This document shows, piece after piece, positions 24,843-33,219 of a DNA stretch of 64,000 nt (the stretch's first letter is position 1; every line of letters starts with the position of its first letter). This stretch comes from Humitalea rosea (GTDB lineage: Bacteria; Pseudomonadota; Alphaproteobacteria; Acetobacterales; Acetobacteraceae): positions 1-64,000 of the forward strand of contig NZ_QKYU01000015.1 of assembly GCF_003253705.1 (NCBI RefSeq). Reading direction: 5' to 3'. A program made the position numbers and the translations under genes. Under the pieces are notes generated by a model. The model was not told the DNA's origin. It did no database searches and saw only the letters and a list, made by a program, of their open reading frames with translations.

Positions 24843-24868
24843 GCTTGTGGTATCATGCTACCACAAGC
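24843..24868. promoter_or_regulatory. Long dyad operator, GntR/FadR-like, before the dehydratase
   Basis: GCTTGTGGTA and TACCACAAGC form perfect 10-bp inverted arms around TCATGC, itself centred on the palindrome CATG. TTGTGGTA/TACCACAA resembles operators of FadR-type GntR regulators of sugar-acid genes. It lies 48 bp upstream of the dehydratase start. A possible plus-strand -10 (TATCAT) falls inside it, consistent with repression. No GntR gene lies in the window. Confidence 0.65.
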
Positions 24869-24916
24869 CGTTGAGGCGGGCTTTCGCAGGGCCCGATCCC
24901 GTCCTAGCCTGCGCTC

Positions 24917-26620
24917 ATGACCGATCCCATCTCGCCGCCGCCGCATGGCCTCGCCCGCAACGCCGCCAATTATGGCGACAAGGAGTTCGCGCTCTACCTG
25001 CGCCGGTCCTTCGCCAAGTCGATGGGCTACAGCCAGGCGATGCTGGAACGCCCGGTGGTCGGCATCGCCGACACCGGCTCGGACCTCAACAACTGCCACC
25101 GTTCGGTGCCGGAGCTGGTCGAGGCCGCCAAGCGCGGCGCGCTGGCCGCGGGCGCCCTGCCGCTGGCCTTCCCCACCGTCTCGCTCTGCGAGCCCTCCCT
25201 TTTCCCCTGTTCGATGCATTACCGGAACCTGATGGCGCTGGACACCGAGGCGATGGTCACCGCCCAGCCCATCGATGCGGTGCTGCTGATCGGCGGCTGC
25301 GACAAGACCGTGCCGGCGCAGCTGATGGCCGCGGTTTCGGCCGATGTGCCGGCGGTGATGCTGGTCACCGGCCCGATGCTGGCCCAGCGCTTCGAGGGCG
25401 AGCGCCTGGCCGCCTGCACCGACTGCCGCCGCTGGTGGGCGCGCTACCGCGCCGGCGACGTGACCGAGGCCCAGATCGCCCGGGTCGAGGGCAAGCTCGC
25501 CACCACCTCGGGCACCTGCGGCGTGATGGGCACGGCCAGCACCATGGCCTGCCTGGCAGCCGTGCTGGGCTTCATGCCCTTGCTCGATGCCTCGATCCCG
25601 GCCGTGCATTCCGACCGGCTGCGCGCGGCCGAGGAGGCCGGCGCCCTGGCCGCCAGCAAACCGCGCCGCCCGAGCGAGGTCGTCACCGAACAGTCGGTGG
25701 AGAACACGCTGCGGACGCTGCTGGCCCTCGGCGGCTCCACCAATGCGCTGATCCATCTGGCGGCGATCGCCGGCCGCGCCGGGATCAAGGTCGATCTGCA
25801 CAAGCTGAACGCCTTGTCGGACACCACGCCTGTCCTGGTCGATCTGAAGCCGACCGGCGAAGGCTATATGGAGGATTTCCACGCCGCCGGCGGCCTGCCC
25901 GCCATGCTGTGGGAAATGCGCGACCTGCTGCATCTGGATGCCGTGGACGTCGCCGGCCGCACCCTGGGCGAAAAGATCGGCGAGAGCCCCTGGGTGGACC
26001 GCACCTATATCCGCGCCCGCGAGACGCCGGTCTCCCCGGTCGGCGGCATCGTCACCCTCTTCGGCTCGCTCGCGCCGGATGGCGCCATCCTCAAGCGCAG
26101 TGCCGCGACCCCTGCCCTGTTCGAGACCGAGGCGCGCGCCATCGTCTTCGACGGGGTCGAGGATCTGGCCGCGCGCATCGACAGCCCGGACCTCGATGTG
26201 ACCGCCGAGGACATCCTCATCCTCAAGAACACCGGCCCCCTCACCCCCGCCGGGATGCCGGAGGCGGGCTACCTGCCGATCCCGCGCAAGCTGGCGCGCA
26301 CCGGGGTGAAGGACATGGTGCGGATGAGCGATTGCCGCATGTCCGGCACCGCCTTCGGCACCGTGGTCCTCCACATCTCGCCCGAGGCCGCGGCCGGCGG
26401 CCCGCTGGCGCTGGTCGAGACCGGCGACCGCATCCGCCTCTCGGTCAAGAACCGCAGCCTGGACCTGCTGGTGGAGGCGGCGGTGCTCGCCGAACGCCGC
26501 GCCAAATGGATCGCGCCCCCCTCGCCCGGCCGTGGCTGGGACCGCCTCGTCTTCGATCAGGTCACCCAGGCGCCCGAAGGCGTTGACCTGCGCTTCCTGC
26601 AACCCGCGCCCAACGCCTGA
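24917..26620 (+). CDS. IlvD/Edd family sugar-acid dehydratase (L-arabinonate dehydratase-like)
   Basis: The 567-residue protein belongs to the dihydroxyacid/6-phosphogluconate dehydratase family. Cys60 (NNCHRS), Cys128 (GGCDKT) and Cys201 (SGTCGVMG) are spaced as the [2Fe-2S] ligands of characterised L-arabinonate dehydratases. The size (567) also favours pentonate/hexonate dehydratases over Edd (about 600). Such enzymes turn aldonic acids into 2-keto-3-deoxy acids. The exact sugar is unknown. The operator-like dyad upstream supports catabolic regulation. An M20 hydrolase follows after 17 bp. Confidence 0.88.
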   Translation: MTDPISPPPHGLARNAANYGDKEFALYLRRSFAKSMGYSQAMLERPVVGIADTGSDLNNCHRSVPELVEAAKRGALAAGALPLAFPTVSLCEPSLFPCSMHYRNLMALDTEAMVTAQPIDAVLLIGGCDKTVPAQLMAAVSADVPAVMLVTGPMLAQRFEGERLAACTDCRRWWARYRAGDVTEAQIARVEGKLATTSGTCGVMGTASTMACLAAVLGFMPLLDASIPAVHSDRLRAAEEAGALAASKPRRPSEVVTEQSVENTLRTLLALGGSTNALIHLAAIAGRAGIKVDLHKLNALSDTTPVLVDLKPTGEGYMEDFHAAGGLPAMLWEMRDLLHLDAVDVAGRTLGEKIGESPWVDRTYIRARETPVSPVGGIVTLFGSLAPDGAILKRSAATPALFETEARAIVFDGVEDLAARIDSPDLDVTAEDILILKNTGPLTPAGMPEAGYLPIPRKLARTGVKDMVRMSDCRMSGTAFGTVVLHISPEAAAGGPLALVETGDRIRLSVKNRSLDLLVEAAVLAERRAKWIAPPSPGRGWDRLVFDQVTQAPEGVDLRFLQPAPNA

Positions 26621-26637
26621 ACAGGGATCGCCCCGCC

Positions 26638-27816
26638 ATGCCGATCATCAACCGCATCGCCGATTTCCACGAGGACATGACCGCCTGGCGGCGCGATTTC
26701 CACATGCACCCCGAGATCGGGCTGCAGGAGCACCGCACCAGCGCCATCGTCGCCCAGAAGCTGCGGGAGTTCGGGGTAGACGAGGTCATCACCGGCATCG
26801 CCCAGACCGGCGTCGTCGGCCTCATCCACGGCCGCGGCGACAGCACCCAGGCCATCGGGCTGCGCGCCGACATGGATGCGCTGCCGATCGAGGAGCTGAC
26901 CGGCGCCCCTTGGGCCAGCACAACCCCCGGCACGATGCATGCCTGCGGCCATGACGGCCACACCACCATGCTGCTGGGCGCCGCCCGCTACCTCGCCGAG
27001 ACCCGCAATTTCGACGGCACCGTGGTGCTGATCTTCCAGCCGGCCGAGGAGAACCTGGCCGGTGGCGAGCTGATGGTGAAGGAAGGGCTGTTCGAGCGGT
27101 TCCCGGTCCAGCAGGTCTATGGCATCCACAACTGGCCGGGTGCGCCGGAGAACACCTTCCTCTGGCGGGTCGGGCCGGTGATGGCCGCGGTCGCCAACAT
27201 CGACATCACCATCCGCGGCAAGGGTGCCCATGGCGCCATGCCGCACCAGGGGATCGACCCGGTGGTGATCGCGGCCCAGGTGGTCAGCGCGCTGCAATCC
27301 ATCGTGGCGCGCAACGTGGAGCCGGTGGAGGCGGGGGTTGTCACCATCGGCCATATCCATGGCGGCAACACCTGGAACGTCATCCCCGAGACGGTGACGA
27401 TGCAGGGCACCGCCCGCTGGTTCAAACCCGAGGTCGGCGACATCCTGGAGCAAGGCGTCATCCGCCTCGCCACCGGGATTGCCGAGGCCTTCGGCGCCAC
27501 CGCCGAAGTGATCTTCCGCCGCTCCTACCCCGCCACGGTCAATGAGGCGGAATCCACCCATCGCGCCGCCCGCGCCGCCCGCGCCGTGGTCGGCGAGGCC
27601 CGCGTGATGGAGATGGAGAAGCCCACCATGGGCGGCGAGGATTTCTCCTTCATGCTGAACGAGAAGCCCGGCGCCTATCTGATGCTCGGCGGCGGCAAGG
27701 ACGCTTCCGATCCGCAGGTCCACCACCCGAAATACGACTTCAACGACGCGATCCTGCCGACCGGCGCCTCCTATTGGGCGACGCTGGTCGAACAACTGCT
27801 GCCGAGGCAGGGGTGA
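26638..27816 (+). CDS. M20 family metallo-amidohydrolase (hippurate hydrolase/aminoacylase type)
   Basis: The 392-residue protein has the M20D pattern RDFHMHPEIGLQEHRTS, GLRADMDALPIEE, TMHACGHDGHTTMLLGAA (metal Cys and His), FQPAEENLAGG (catalytic Glu) and a C-terminal TMGGEDFSFML. It contains the inserted dimerisation domain at about residues 185-295. Such enzymes release amino acids from N-acyl conjugates. The real substrate is unknown. It lies 17 bp after the dehydratase and overlaps the next small gene by one base. Confidence 0.92.
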   Translation: MPIINRIADFHEDMTAWRRDFHMHPEIGLQEHRTSAIVAQKLREFGVDEVITGIAQTGVVGLIHGRGDSTQAIGLRADMDALPIEELTGAPWASTTPGTMHACGHDGHTTMLLGAARYLAETRNFDGTVVLIFQPAEENLAGGELMVKEGLFERFPVQQVYGIHNWPGAPENTFLWRVGPVMAAVANIDITIRGKGAHGAMPHQGIDPVVIAAQVVSALQSIVARNVEPVEAGVVTIGHIHGGNTWNVIPETVTMQGTARWFKPEVGDILEQGVIRLATGIAEAFGATAEVIFRRSYPATVNEAESTHRAARAARAVVGEARVMEMEKPTMGGEDFSFMLNEKPGAYLMLGGGKDASDPQVHHPKYDFNDAILPTGASYWATLVEQLLPRQG

Positions 27817-27995
27817 TGATCCGGGCCCTGCTCGCGGCCGCCTTGCTTGGCGGCTGCGTCCAGGTGGTGGCGCCGCCACCGCAGGGCCCCGGTGCTTCCC
27901 TCGGCGCGCTGCTGGATGCGGCAATCGCGGCCCAGCAGCAGCAAGAGCAGCAGGCCCCCTATGGCGAGTATGTCGCCCCCAAGCCGCGCTATTGA
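27816..27995 (+). CDS. Small lipoprotein, 59 residues
   Basis: This short gene starts ATG in a TGATG overlap with the M20 hydrolase stop. It encodes MIRALLAAALLGGCVQVV with a good lipobox (LLGGC, Cys14). The mature part is Pro/Gln/Ala rich (AAIAAQQQQEQQAPYGEY). Tight coupling and a proper lipobox argue that it is real. No function is recognised. Confidence 0.6.
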   Translation: MIRALLAAALLGGCVQVVAPPPQGPGASLGALLDAAIAAQQQQEQQAPYGEYVAPKPRY

Positions 27996-28064
27996 TCGCC
28001 CCATTGATCGACTCTGGGGCGCCCCCGATATCGCTTCCGTGATAGCGGCGGTAGGATGGCGGCG

Positions 28065-28772
28065 ATGAGCGATTCAACCCTCCCGCCTTTTCGTGCCACT
28101 CCCCAACTCGGCGACCATGTCTGGCAGGGGGCGAACCTTGCCCCGGATGCCTTCATGCGCGCCCTGGGCAGCAAGGCCACCGCCGAGATCGAGGCCGCCC
28201 TGGCCGGCGCCGGCGGGCTGACAGAGCTGATACCCGAGCTGAACGAGATCGCCGGCCGGCTCGACCATGGCCGCGGGCTGGCGTTGCTGCGCGGCCTGCC
28301 GGTCGAGCGTCTGGCGCCCGATGCGGCGGCCAAGGCGGCGCTGCTGGCGCTGCTGTGCGGGCCGCTGGGCAGCCAGATCGCCCCCCCCGGCCCGATGGCG
28401 GAGGAGCCCGGCCGCGCCGATGTCTGGGCCTTGCTGTCGGAGGCGGCGCAGGAGGTGATGCTGGTCTCGGCCGCCGCCGTGCATAATGCGGTGATGCAGG
28501 CGGATCGGGGGGCGCTCGCCCGGTTCTTCGCCCCGCCCCGGCCGGTGTTCAGCACCACAGGCGGCGTCTTCGCGGGGCGCCATCGCGCCCATCCGGCGCT
28601 GGCCGAGGCCCTGTCCGATCCGGCGCTGGCGCTGCGGCTGCATCTGCGCGCGGGGGATGTGCTGCTGCTCAACCCGTCGCTGGTCTGGTGGGTGGGCCCG
28701 CCGCCCAAGGCGGTGACGGGCCTGGCCCTGACCACCGAGCCGTCCCGGCTCGGGCTGCCGATCTGGGCCTGA
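28065..28772 (+). CDS. Truncated TauD/TfdA-like protein, probably catalytically inactive
   Basis: The protein of about 235 residues shows blocks found in Fe(II)/2-oxoglutarate dioxygenases of the TauD/TfdA family: an RLDHGRGLALLRGLPVERL segment near residue 65 and LRAGDVLLLNPSLVWWVGPP near the end. A convincing iron-binding HxD is not seen and the protein is shorter than usual (about 300 or more). VHNAVMQAD occupies part of the middle. It may be a degenerate enzyme or an unrelated fold. ATG 28065 was chosen for an AGGA about 9 nt upstream; ATG 28056 is the alternative. Confidence 0.5.
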   Translation: MSDSTLPPFRATPQLGDHVWQGANLAPDAFMRALGSKATAEIEAALAGAGGLTELIPELNEIAGRLDHGRGLALLRGLPVERLAPDAAAKAALLALLCGPLGSQIAPPGPMAEEPGRADVWALLSEAAQEVMLVSAAAVHNAVMQADRGALARFFAPPRPVFSTTGGVFAGRHRAHPALAEALSDPALALRLHLRAGDVLLLNPSLVWWVGPPPKAVTGLALTTEPSRLGLPIWA

Positions 28773-28792
28773 TCTCGGCCTGATCTGGGCCT
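28760..28792. repeat. 11-bp tandem repeat over a stop codon
   Basis: GATCTGGGCCT is present three times (28760-28770, 28771-28781 with one change, 28782-28792). The stop TGA of the upstream gene lies at the first junction (28770-28772). Confidence 0.88.
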
Positions 28793-28805
28793 GAAGCTCA
28801 GGCCC
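28787..28805. terminator. Bidirectional hairpin between convergent genes
   Basis: GGGCCTGA (28787-28794) and TCAGGCCC (28798-28805) form a perfect 8-bp stem with an AGC loop. It covers the gloA stop codon and lacks a T-run on either strand, so termination is plausible but not certain. Confidence 0.5.
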
Positions 28806-29187
28806 GCTCGATCAGCTCGATCTTGTAGCCGTCCGGGTCCTCGACGAAGGCGATGACCGTGGTGCCGAACTTCACCGGCCCCGGCTCGCGGGAGATCTTG
28901 GCCCCGGCGGCGCGCAGCGCGTCGCAGGTCGCATAGATATCCGGCACGCCGACCGCCAGATGGCCGAAGGCGGTGCCGAGTTCGTAGCTGTCCACGCCAT
29001 AGTTGTAGGTCAGCTCGATCACCGCCGCCCCGGTGGATTCCTCGGCATAGCCGACGAAGACCAGCGTGTACTTGCCATCGGGCACGTCGCGGCGGCGCAG
29101 TTCCTTCATGCCCAGGAGCTTGGTGTAGAACTCGACGCTGCGCTCAAGGTCGGTCACGCGCAGCATGGTGTGCAGGAAGCTCGGCAT
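28798..29187 (-). CDS. gloA: Lactoylglutathione lyase (glyoxalase I)
   Basis: The 129-residue vicinal-oxygen-chelate enzyme has [24 protein letters not shown] at the start, a metal Glu in [15 protein letters not shown] (His) and [15 protein letters not shown] (Glu) at the end. It isomerises the methylglyoxal-glutathione hemithioacetal to S-lactoylglutathione. Its ATG overlaps the lpxI stop (TGATG), so it is the last gene of the lipid A operon here. Confidence 0.95.
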   Translation of the reverse strand: MPSFLHTMLRVTDLERSVEFYTKLLGMKELRRRDVPDGKYTLVFVGYAEESTGAAVIELTYNYGVDSYELGTAFGHLAVGVPDIYATCDALRAAGAKISREPGPVKFGTTVIAFVEDPDGYKIELIERA

Positions 29188-30026
29188 CAGTTGGGTTCTC
29201 CTGTCCATTCGCCGGGGTCGATGGCCAGCAGGAAAAACCCCGCCGCCTCGGCCAACCGGCAGGTTTCCTCGCGGTCGATCAGGATGCCGCCATGGGCCTC
29301 CATGGCCAGGCCGCGCAGCCCCGCCGCCACCGCCGCCCGGACCGTGTCCGGCCCGGTGGTGGGCAGGTCGAAGCGTCGATCCTGCCCGGGTTTCAGCAGC
29401 TTCACCAGCACGCCGCCGGGGCCCTCGCGTCGCAGATCCCCGGCGCGGGCGATCATGGCATCGGTGCCCTCGATCGCCTCCACCGCCAGGACCAGCCCCT
29501 GCTGCACGACGCAGCCCTGGCCGATATCGGCGGGGCCGAGGCTCGACAGCACCGCCACCCCGCGCCGGATATCGGCACGCGCCGTCTCATCGGGCTCCGG
29601 CCCCGCGAGCCGCCCCGGCGGCACCTGCAGGCTGGTCAGGAATTGCTGCGCGCCGAGCGGTTCGAAACCTTCATCCCGCAGCACCCGCGCGACCGCGACC
29701 AGCAGCGTGTCATCGCCGCCGAAGGCCCGCATGCCGATCTTGGGAAGCAGCCGCGCGGCACCGGCATCGGGCCGCAAGGCGAAGAAGGAGGGGCGGGTGA
29801 CGCGGCCGACCATGACCATCTGCCGCACGCCCTGCTCGCGGAACCAGCCCAGCATCCGCCCGGCGGCGCCGAGGCGGCAGATGATATGCGGCTGGTCGGC
29901 GTAATGGGCCGGGTCGCCGAACCCCTCCAGCACCACGACGCGGACCTCGTGGCCGGCGGCAAGCGCCGCATCCAGGGTCCGGCGCGGGAGTAGCCCGGCG
30001 CCGACGACGAAGCCGACGGGCGCCAT
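29187..30026 (-). CDS. lpxI: UDP-2,3-diacylglucosamine diphosphatase LpxI
   Basis: The 279-residue protein ([18 protein letters not shown]) matches LpxI (formerly DUF1009), the alphaproteobacterial replacement for LpxH that hydrolyses UDP-diacylglucosamine to lipid X. Family segments include [78 protein letters not shown] and [18 protein letters not shown]. It begins 1 nt after lpxA ends. lpxB, which often follows, is absent. Confidence 0.94.
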   Translation of the reverse strand: MAPVGFVVGAGLLPRRTLDAALAAGHEVRVVVLEGFGDPAHYADQPHIICRLGAAGRMLGWFREQGVRQMVMVGRVTRPSFFALRPDAGAARLLPKIGMRAFGGDDTLLVAVARVLRDEGFEPLGAQQFLTSLQVPPGRLAGPEPDETARADIRRGVAVLSSLGPADIGQGCVVQQGLVLAVEAIEGTDAMIARAGDLRREGPGGVLVKLLKPGQDRRFDLPTTGPDTVRAAVAAGLRGLAMEAHGGILIDREETCRLAEAAGFFLLAIDPGEWTGEPN

Positions 30027-30027
30027 C

Positions 30028-30891
30028 TCAGGCCTCGCCGGCGTCGTCGTCCTCGACCAGCGCGGCGCGGCCGGCCTTGCAGAAGCCGCGCTTGGACGGG
30101 GCGCGCAGGAAGGCGAGGATCTCGGCCAGTTGCGGCAGATCGGGCCATTGCGCCTCGGCCGCCGCACGGCGCTCGTCGATGCTGCCGGGGCCGAAGAACA
30201 GGCTGCGGAAGGCGAGCCGCATCGCATGGCGCTCCAGCCGCGCCACGCCGCGCCGCTTCAGCCCGATCTGGTTCAGCCCGATCACCCGCGCCCGGTTGCC
30301 GAGCACCGCGCCATAGGGGATGACATCGGCCTCGACGCCCGACAGCCCGCCGATCACCGATTGCCGGCCGATGCGGACGAACTGGTGCACCGCCGCACCG
30401 CCGCCGACGAAGACGGTGTCCTCGATCTCGACATGGCCGCCCAACAGCACGTTGTTGGCCAGCAGCACCCGGTCGGCCAGGATGCAATCATGCGCGACAT
30501 GCGCGCCGACCATGATCATGCAATCCGCCCCGACGGTGGTGACGCCATGGCCGCTGACCGAGCCGCGATGGATCGTCGCGTGCTCGCGCACCATGGTGCG
30601 GGCGCCGATCTCGACCCGGGTCGGCTCGCCCTTGTACTTCAGATCCTGCGGCGCCTGGCCGATGGTCGCGAAGGGATGCACCCGCACCCCTTCGGCGAGG
30701 GTCGCATGGCCCTCGATCACCACATGGGAAATCAGCTCGACGCCCGCGCCCAGCACGGCATCGGGCCCGACGATGCAATAGGGCCCGATCCGGCAATCGG
30801 GCGCGATGCGCGCCCCCGAGGCGACGATCGCGGTCGGGTGGATCAGCCCCGATTTGGCGGCGGCGGGAAGGATGCTGGTTGCCACCTTCAC
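30028..30891 (-). CDS. lpxA: Acyl-ACP:UDP-GlcNAc O-acyltransferase
   Basis: The 287-residue left-handed beta-helix protein performs the first lipid A step. Hexapeptide repeats fill residues about 18-190. The catalytic-site region [13 protein letters not shown] and the C-terminal helical domain ([28 protein letters not shown]) are present. The GTG start overlaps the fabZ stop (GTGA). The C-terminus carries an acidic tail ([10 protein letters not shown]). Confidence 0.96.
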   Translation of the reverse strand: MKVATSILPAAAKSGLIHPTAIVASGARIAPDCRIGPYCIVGPDAVLGAGVELISHVVIEGHATLAEGVRVHPFATIGQAPQDLKYKGEPTRVEIGARTMVREHATIHRGSVSGHGVTTVGADCMIMVGAHVAHDCILADRVLLANNVLLGGHVEIEDTVFVGGGAAVHQFVRIGRQSVIGGLSGVEADVIPYGAVLGNRARVIGLNQIGLKRRGVARLERHAMRLAFRSLFFGPGSIDERRAAAEAQWPDLPQLAEILAFLRAPSKRGFCKAGRAALVEDDDAGEA

Positions 30892-31385
30892 TTGTCCAGG
30901 ATCATCGCGGCATAGGTCGCCTCGGCCACCACAACCCCGTCCACGCGCGCCTCGCCACGGAACTTCCAGACATTGCCGCGACGGCGGTCCTTGGTGACAT
31001 GGATGCGCATCTGATCTCCGGGCACCACGGGCTTGCGAAACTTCGCGCCCTCGATCGACATGAAATAGACGAGCTTGCCCTTGGCGGAAGGGCCCAGCGT
31101 CTCGACCACCAGCACCGCGGCGGTCTGGGCCATCGCCTCGATGATCAGCACGCCCGGCATCACCGGGTGGTGGGGGAAGTGGCCGGCGAAGATATGCTCG
31201 TTGATGGTGACGTTCTTGATGCCGATCGCCGATTCATCGTGGATCAGATCCACGACGCGGTCGATCATCAGCATCGGGAAGCGATGCGGGATCGCCGCCA
31301 TGATCCCGGCGATGTCGAGCGTGTCGGGGGCCAAGGCGGGCCCCTCGGCCGCGGCCTGGGCGGTGGTATCGGGCGAGGCATCCAT
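30888..31385 (-). CDS. fabZ: 3-hydroxyacyl-ACP dehydratase FabZ
   Basis: The 165-residue hot-dog-fold enzyme has the active-site pair His69 ([11 protein letters not shown]) and Glu83 (LIIEAMAQ), plus MLMIDRV. It dehydrates 3-hydroxyacyl-ACP and so competes with LpxA and LpxD for the same precursor, explaining its conserved place between them. The first 22 residues ([18 protein letters not shown]) form a low-complexity extension. Confidence 0.97.
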   Translation of the reverse strand: MDASPDTTAQAAAEGPALAPDTLDIAGIMAAIPHRFPMLMIDRVVDLIHDESAIGIKNVTINEHIFAGHFPHHPVMPGVLIIEAMAQTAAVLVVETLGPSAKGKLVYFMSIEGAKFRKPVVPGDQMRIHVTKDRRRGNVWKFRGEARVDGVVVAEATYAAMILDK

Positions 31386-31388
31386 GGC

Positions 31389-32423
31389 TCAGGCCTTTTT
31401 GGCGGTTGGTTGTCCGAGCTGGCGGAGACGGGCGAAGGCACGCAGCGTGTCGCGCGCCGGCCAGGCGGGGCTGCCGAGCACATCCTGCCCGGCGGGAACA
31501 TCGCTCATCACCCCGGCCTGGGCACCGACCCGCACCTTGCTGCCGAGGTTCAGATGGCCGGCAACCCCGACCTGCCCGGCCAGGGTCACGTAGTCGCCAA
31601 GCGTGGTTGACCCGGCGATGCCAGCCTGTCCGACGATGACGCATCCCTTGCCCATCGTGACGTTGTGGGCGACCTGCACCAGATTGTCGATCCGCGAACC
31701 GGCGCCGATCACCGTGTCCTGCTGGCCGCCACGGTCGATGCAGGCATTGGCGCCCACCTCCACGCGGTCGCCGAGCAGCACGCGGCCAAGCTGGGGCGCC
31801 GTCTCGAAACGCCCCTCGGCGGTGAACACCAAGCCGAAGCCTTCCTGGCCGACCCGGGCGCCCGGGTGCAGCACTACGCCATCACCGGCGAGAGTATGCG
31901 AGGCGCTCGCATGGGTCAGAATCCGGCAGCCGCGACCGAAGACGCACCAAGGCCCGATCGCCGCATGGGCGCCGAGCAGGCTGCCGTCCCCGATCCGCGC
32001 GCCCTCGCCAACCACGGCATAGGGGCCGATCTCGCACTCCGCGCCAATCTCGGCGGTGGGGTCGATGACGGCGGTGGGGTGAATGCCCGGGCGCGGCGGC
32101 GGCACCGGATGGAACAAGGCGGCCACGCGGGCGAAGGCCAGTTGCGGCGCGGCCATCGCCAGCGCCACGCAATGGGGCGGTGCCAGGGCCGCCTGCTCGG
32201 GCAGGCAGAACACCGCACCCGCCGCGGTGTCCCGCAGCGCGGGCAGATAGCGGCGGCTTTCAATGAAGGAGATCTGGTCCGCCGTCGCCGCCCGCAAGGT
32301 GGCGGTGCCGGTGAACACCATGGCGCCGTCCGCGCCCTCGGGCAGCACGACGCCGAGCAGGGCCGCGATGGCGCCCAGGCTCTGCGGCCGCGGCGGCCCG
32401 AAGAAACGCGGATCGGCGGCCAA
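31389..32423 (-). CDS. lpxD: UDP-3-O-acylglucosamine N-acyltransferase
   Basis: The 344-residue enzyme has the N-terminal uridine-binding domain (about 1-100, DQISFIESRRYLPAL), many hexapeptide repeats and the catalytic histidine region DNLVQVAHNVTMGKGCVI. It adds the second acyl chain in lipid A synthesis. The start appears to be TTG, 2 nt after the ompH stop, with no closer ATG that keeps the N-terminal domain. Confidence 0.96.
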   Translation of the reverse strand: MAADPRFFGPPRPQSLGAIAALLGVVLPEGADGAMVFTGTATLRAATADQISFIESRRYLPALRDTAAGAVFCLPEQAALAPPHCVALAMAAPQLAFARVAALFHPVPPPRPGIHPTAVIDPTAEIGAECEIGPYAVVGEGARIGDGSLLGAHAAIGPWCVFGRGCRILTHASASHTLAGDGVVLHPGARVGQEGFGLVFTAEGRFETAPQLGRVLLGDRVEVGANACIDRGGQQDTVIGAGSRIDNLVQVAHNVTMGKGCVIVGQAGIAGSTTLGDYVTLAGQVGVAGHLNLGSKVRVGAQAGVMSDVPAGQDVLGSPAWPARDTLRAFARLRQLGQPTAKKA

Positions 32424-32425
32424 GG

Positions 32426-33193
32426 TCAGTTCCGCCGGGCGGGGGCGGCCGGGGCGGCGGGCGGGGTCGCGGGCGCCGCGGCGGCCGCGGGGGTGGCGCC
32501 CTCGGCCGGCAGCGTCACGGTCCGCAGCACGCGGTTCAACTGCTGCGCGACCTCGTCGGTCAGGTCGAAGGGCGCCTCGTTGAAGATCACCAGCGGGCGC
32601 GGCAGCACGAGGTTCACCCCACGGCTGGTCGCGACCTGGCGCAGCACGACGGCCAGGGCCTGCTCGATTTCCTGCAGCGCGGCCTGGGCGGTCTGCTCGA
32701 TCGCCCGGTTGCGCTCACGGAAGATGCGCTGCGCATCGGTGATGCGGTCCTGCAGGCCACGCTCGCGTTCACGAAGCTGGTCGGCGCTCAGGGTGGCGCG
32801 CTGGTTGGCGAGCGCCTGCTGCTCCTCCCGCCAGCGGCCCTGCTCACGCTGCAGATCGTCGTTCAGCCGCTGCCGGCGTCGCTCGATCTCCTCGCGCACG
32901 CCATTGAAGGCGGAGGAGACGCGCTGCACCTCGGGCACATCGACGATGCCGATGACGGCCGCCGGCGGCGGCTCGCCGGCCGCGAGCGGGGCGGGGTTCG
33001 GCCCAGCCGGGCGGGCCGGCGGGCGTGCGGGCGCCGGCGCGGGCCGGGCCGGGCGCTGCGCCTGCGGCGGCCGCTGCTGCCCCCCACCAGGGACGAACCA
33101 TTCCTGCTGGGCCTGCGCCAGCGCGGGGGCCGGCAGAAGCGGAAGGATAAGGCTCAGGCCCGCCACGAGGGCGGCGGTTGCGCGAAGCGCCAT
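32426..33193 (-). CDS. OmpH/Skp family periplasmic chaperone, Pro-rich form
   Basis: The 255-residue protein has a signal peptide (MALRATAALVAGLSLILPLLPAPALAQ), a long Pro/Ala/Arg-rich linker at residues 28-78, then a Skp-like core: VIGIVDVPEVQRVSSAFNGVREEIERR followed by charged coiled-coil helices (REQGRWREEQQALANQRATLSADQLRERERGLQDRI). Skp holds unfolded outer-membrane proteins for BamA. The linker and an Ala/Pro tail are not typical of E. coli Skp. The position between bamA and lpxD is conserved. Confidence 0.9.
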   Translation of the reverse strand: MALRATAALVAGLSLILPLLPAPALAQAQQEWFVPGGGQQRPPQAQRPARPAPAPARPPARPAGPNPAPLAAGEPPPAAVIGIVDVPEVQRVSSAFNGVREEIERRRQRLNDDLQREQGRWREEQQALANQRATLSADQLRERERGLQDRITDAQRIFRERNRAIEQTAQAALQEIEQALAVVLRQVATSRGVNLVLPRPLVIFNEAPFDLTDEVAQQLNRVLRTVTLPAEGATPAAAAAPATPPAAPAAPARRN

Positions 33194-33219
33194 GATACGA
33201 TTTCCCGTGAATTGACGGA

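Noticed and set aside
24320-26602. A 760-codon minus-strand frame opposite the dehydratase
   Set aside because: It is a shadow of the dehydratase, and its end overlaps rplM in another frame.
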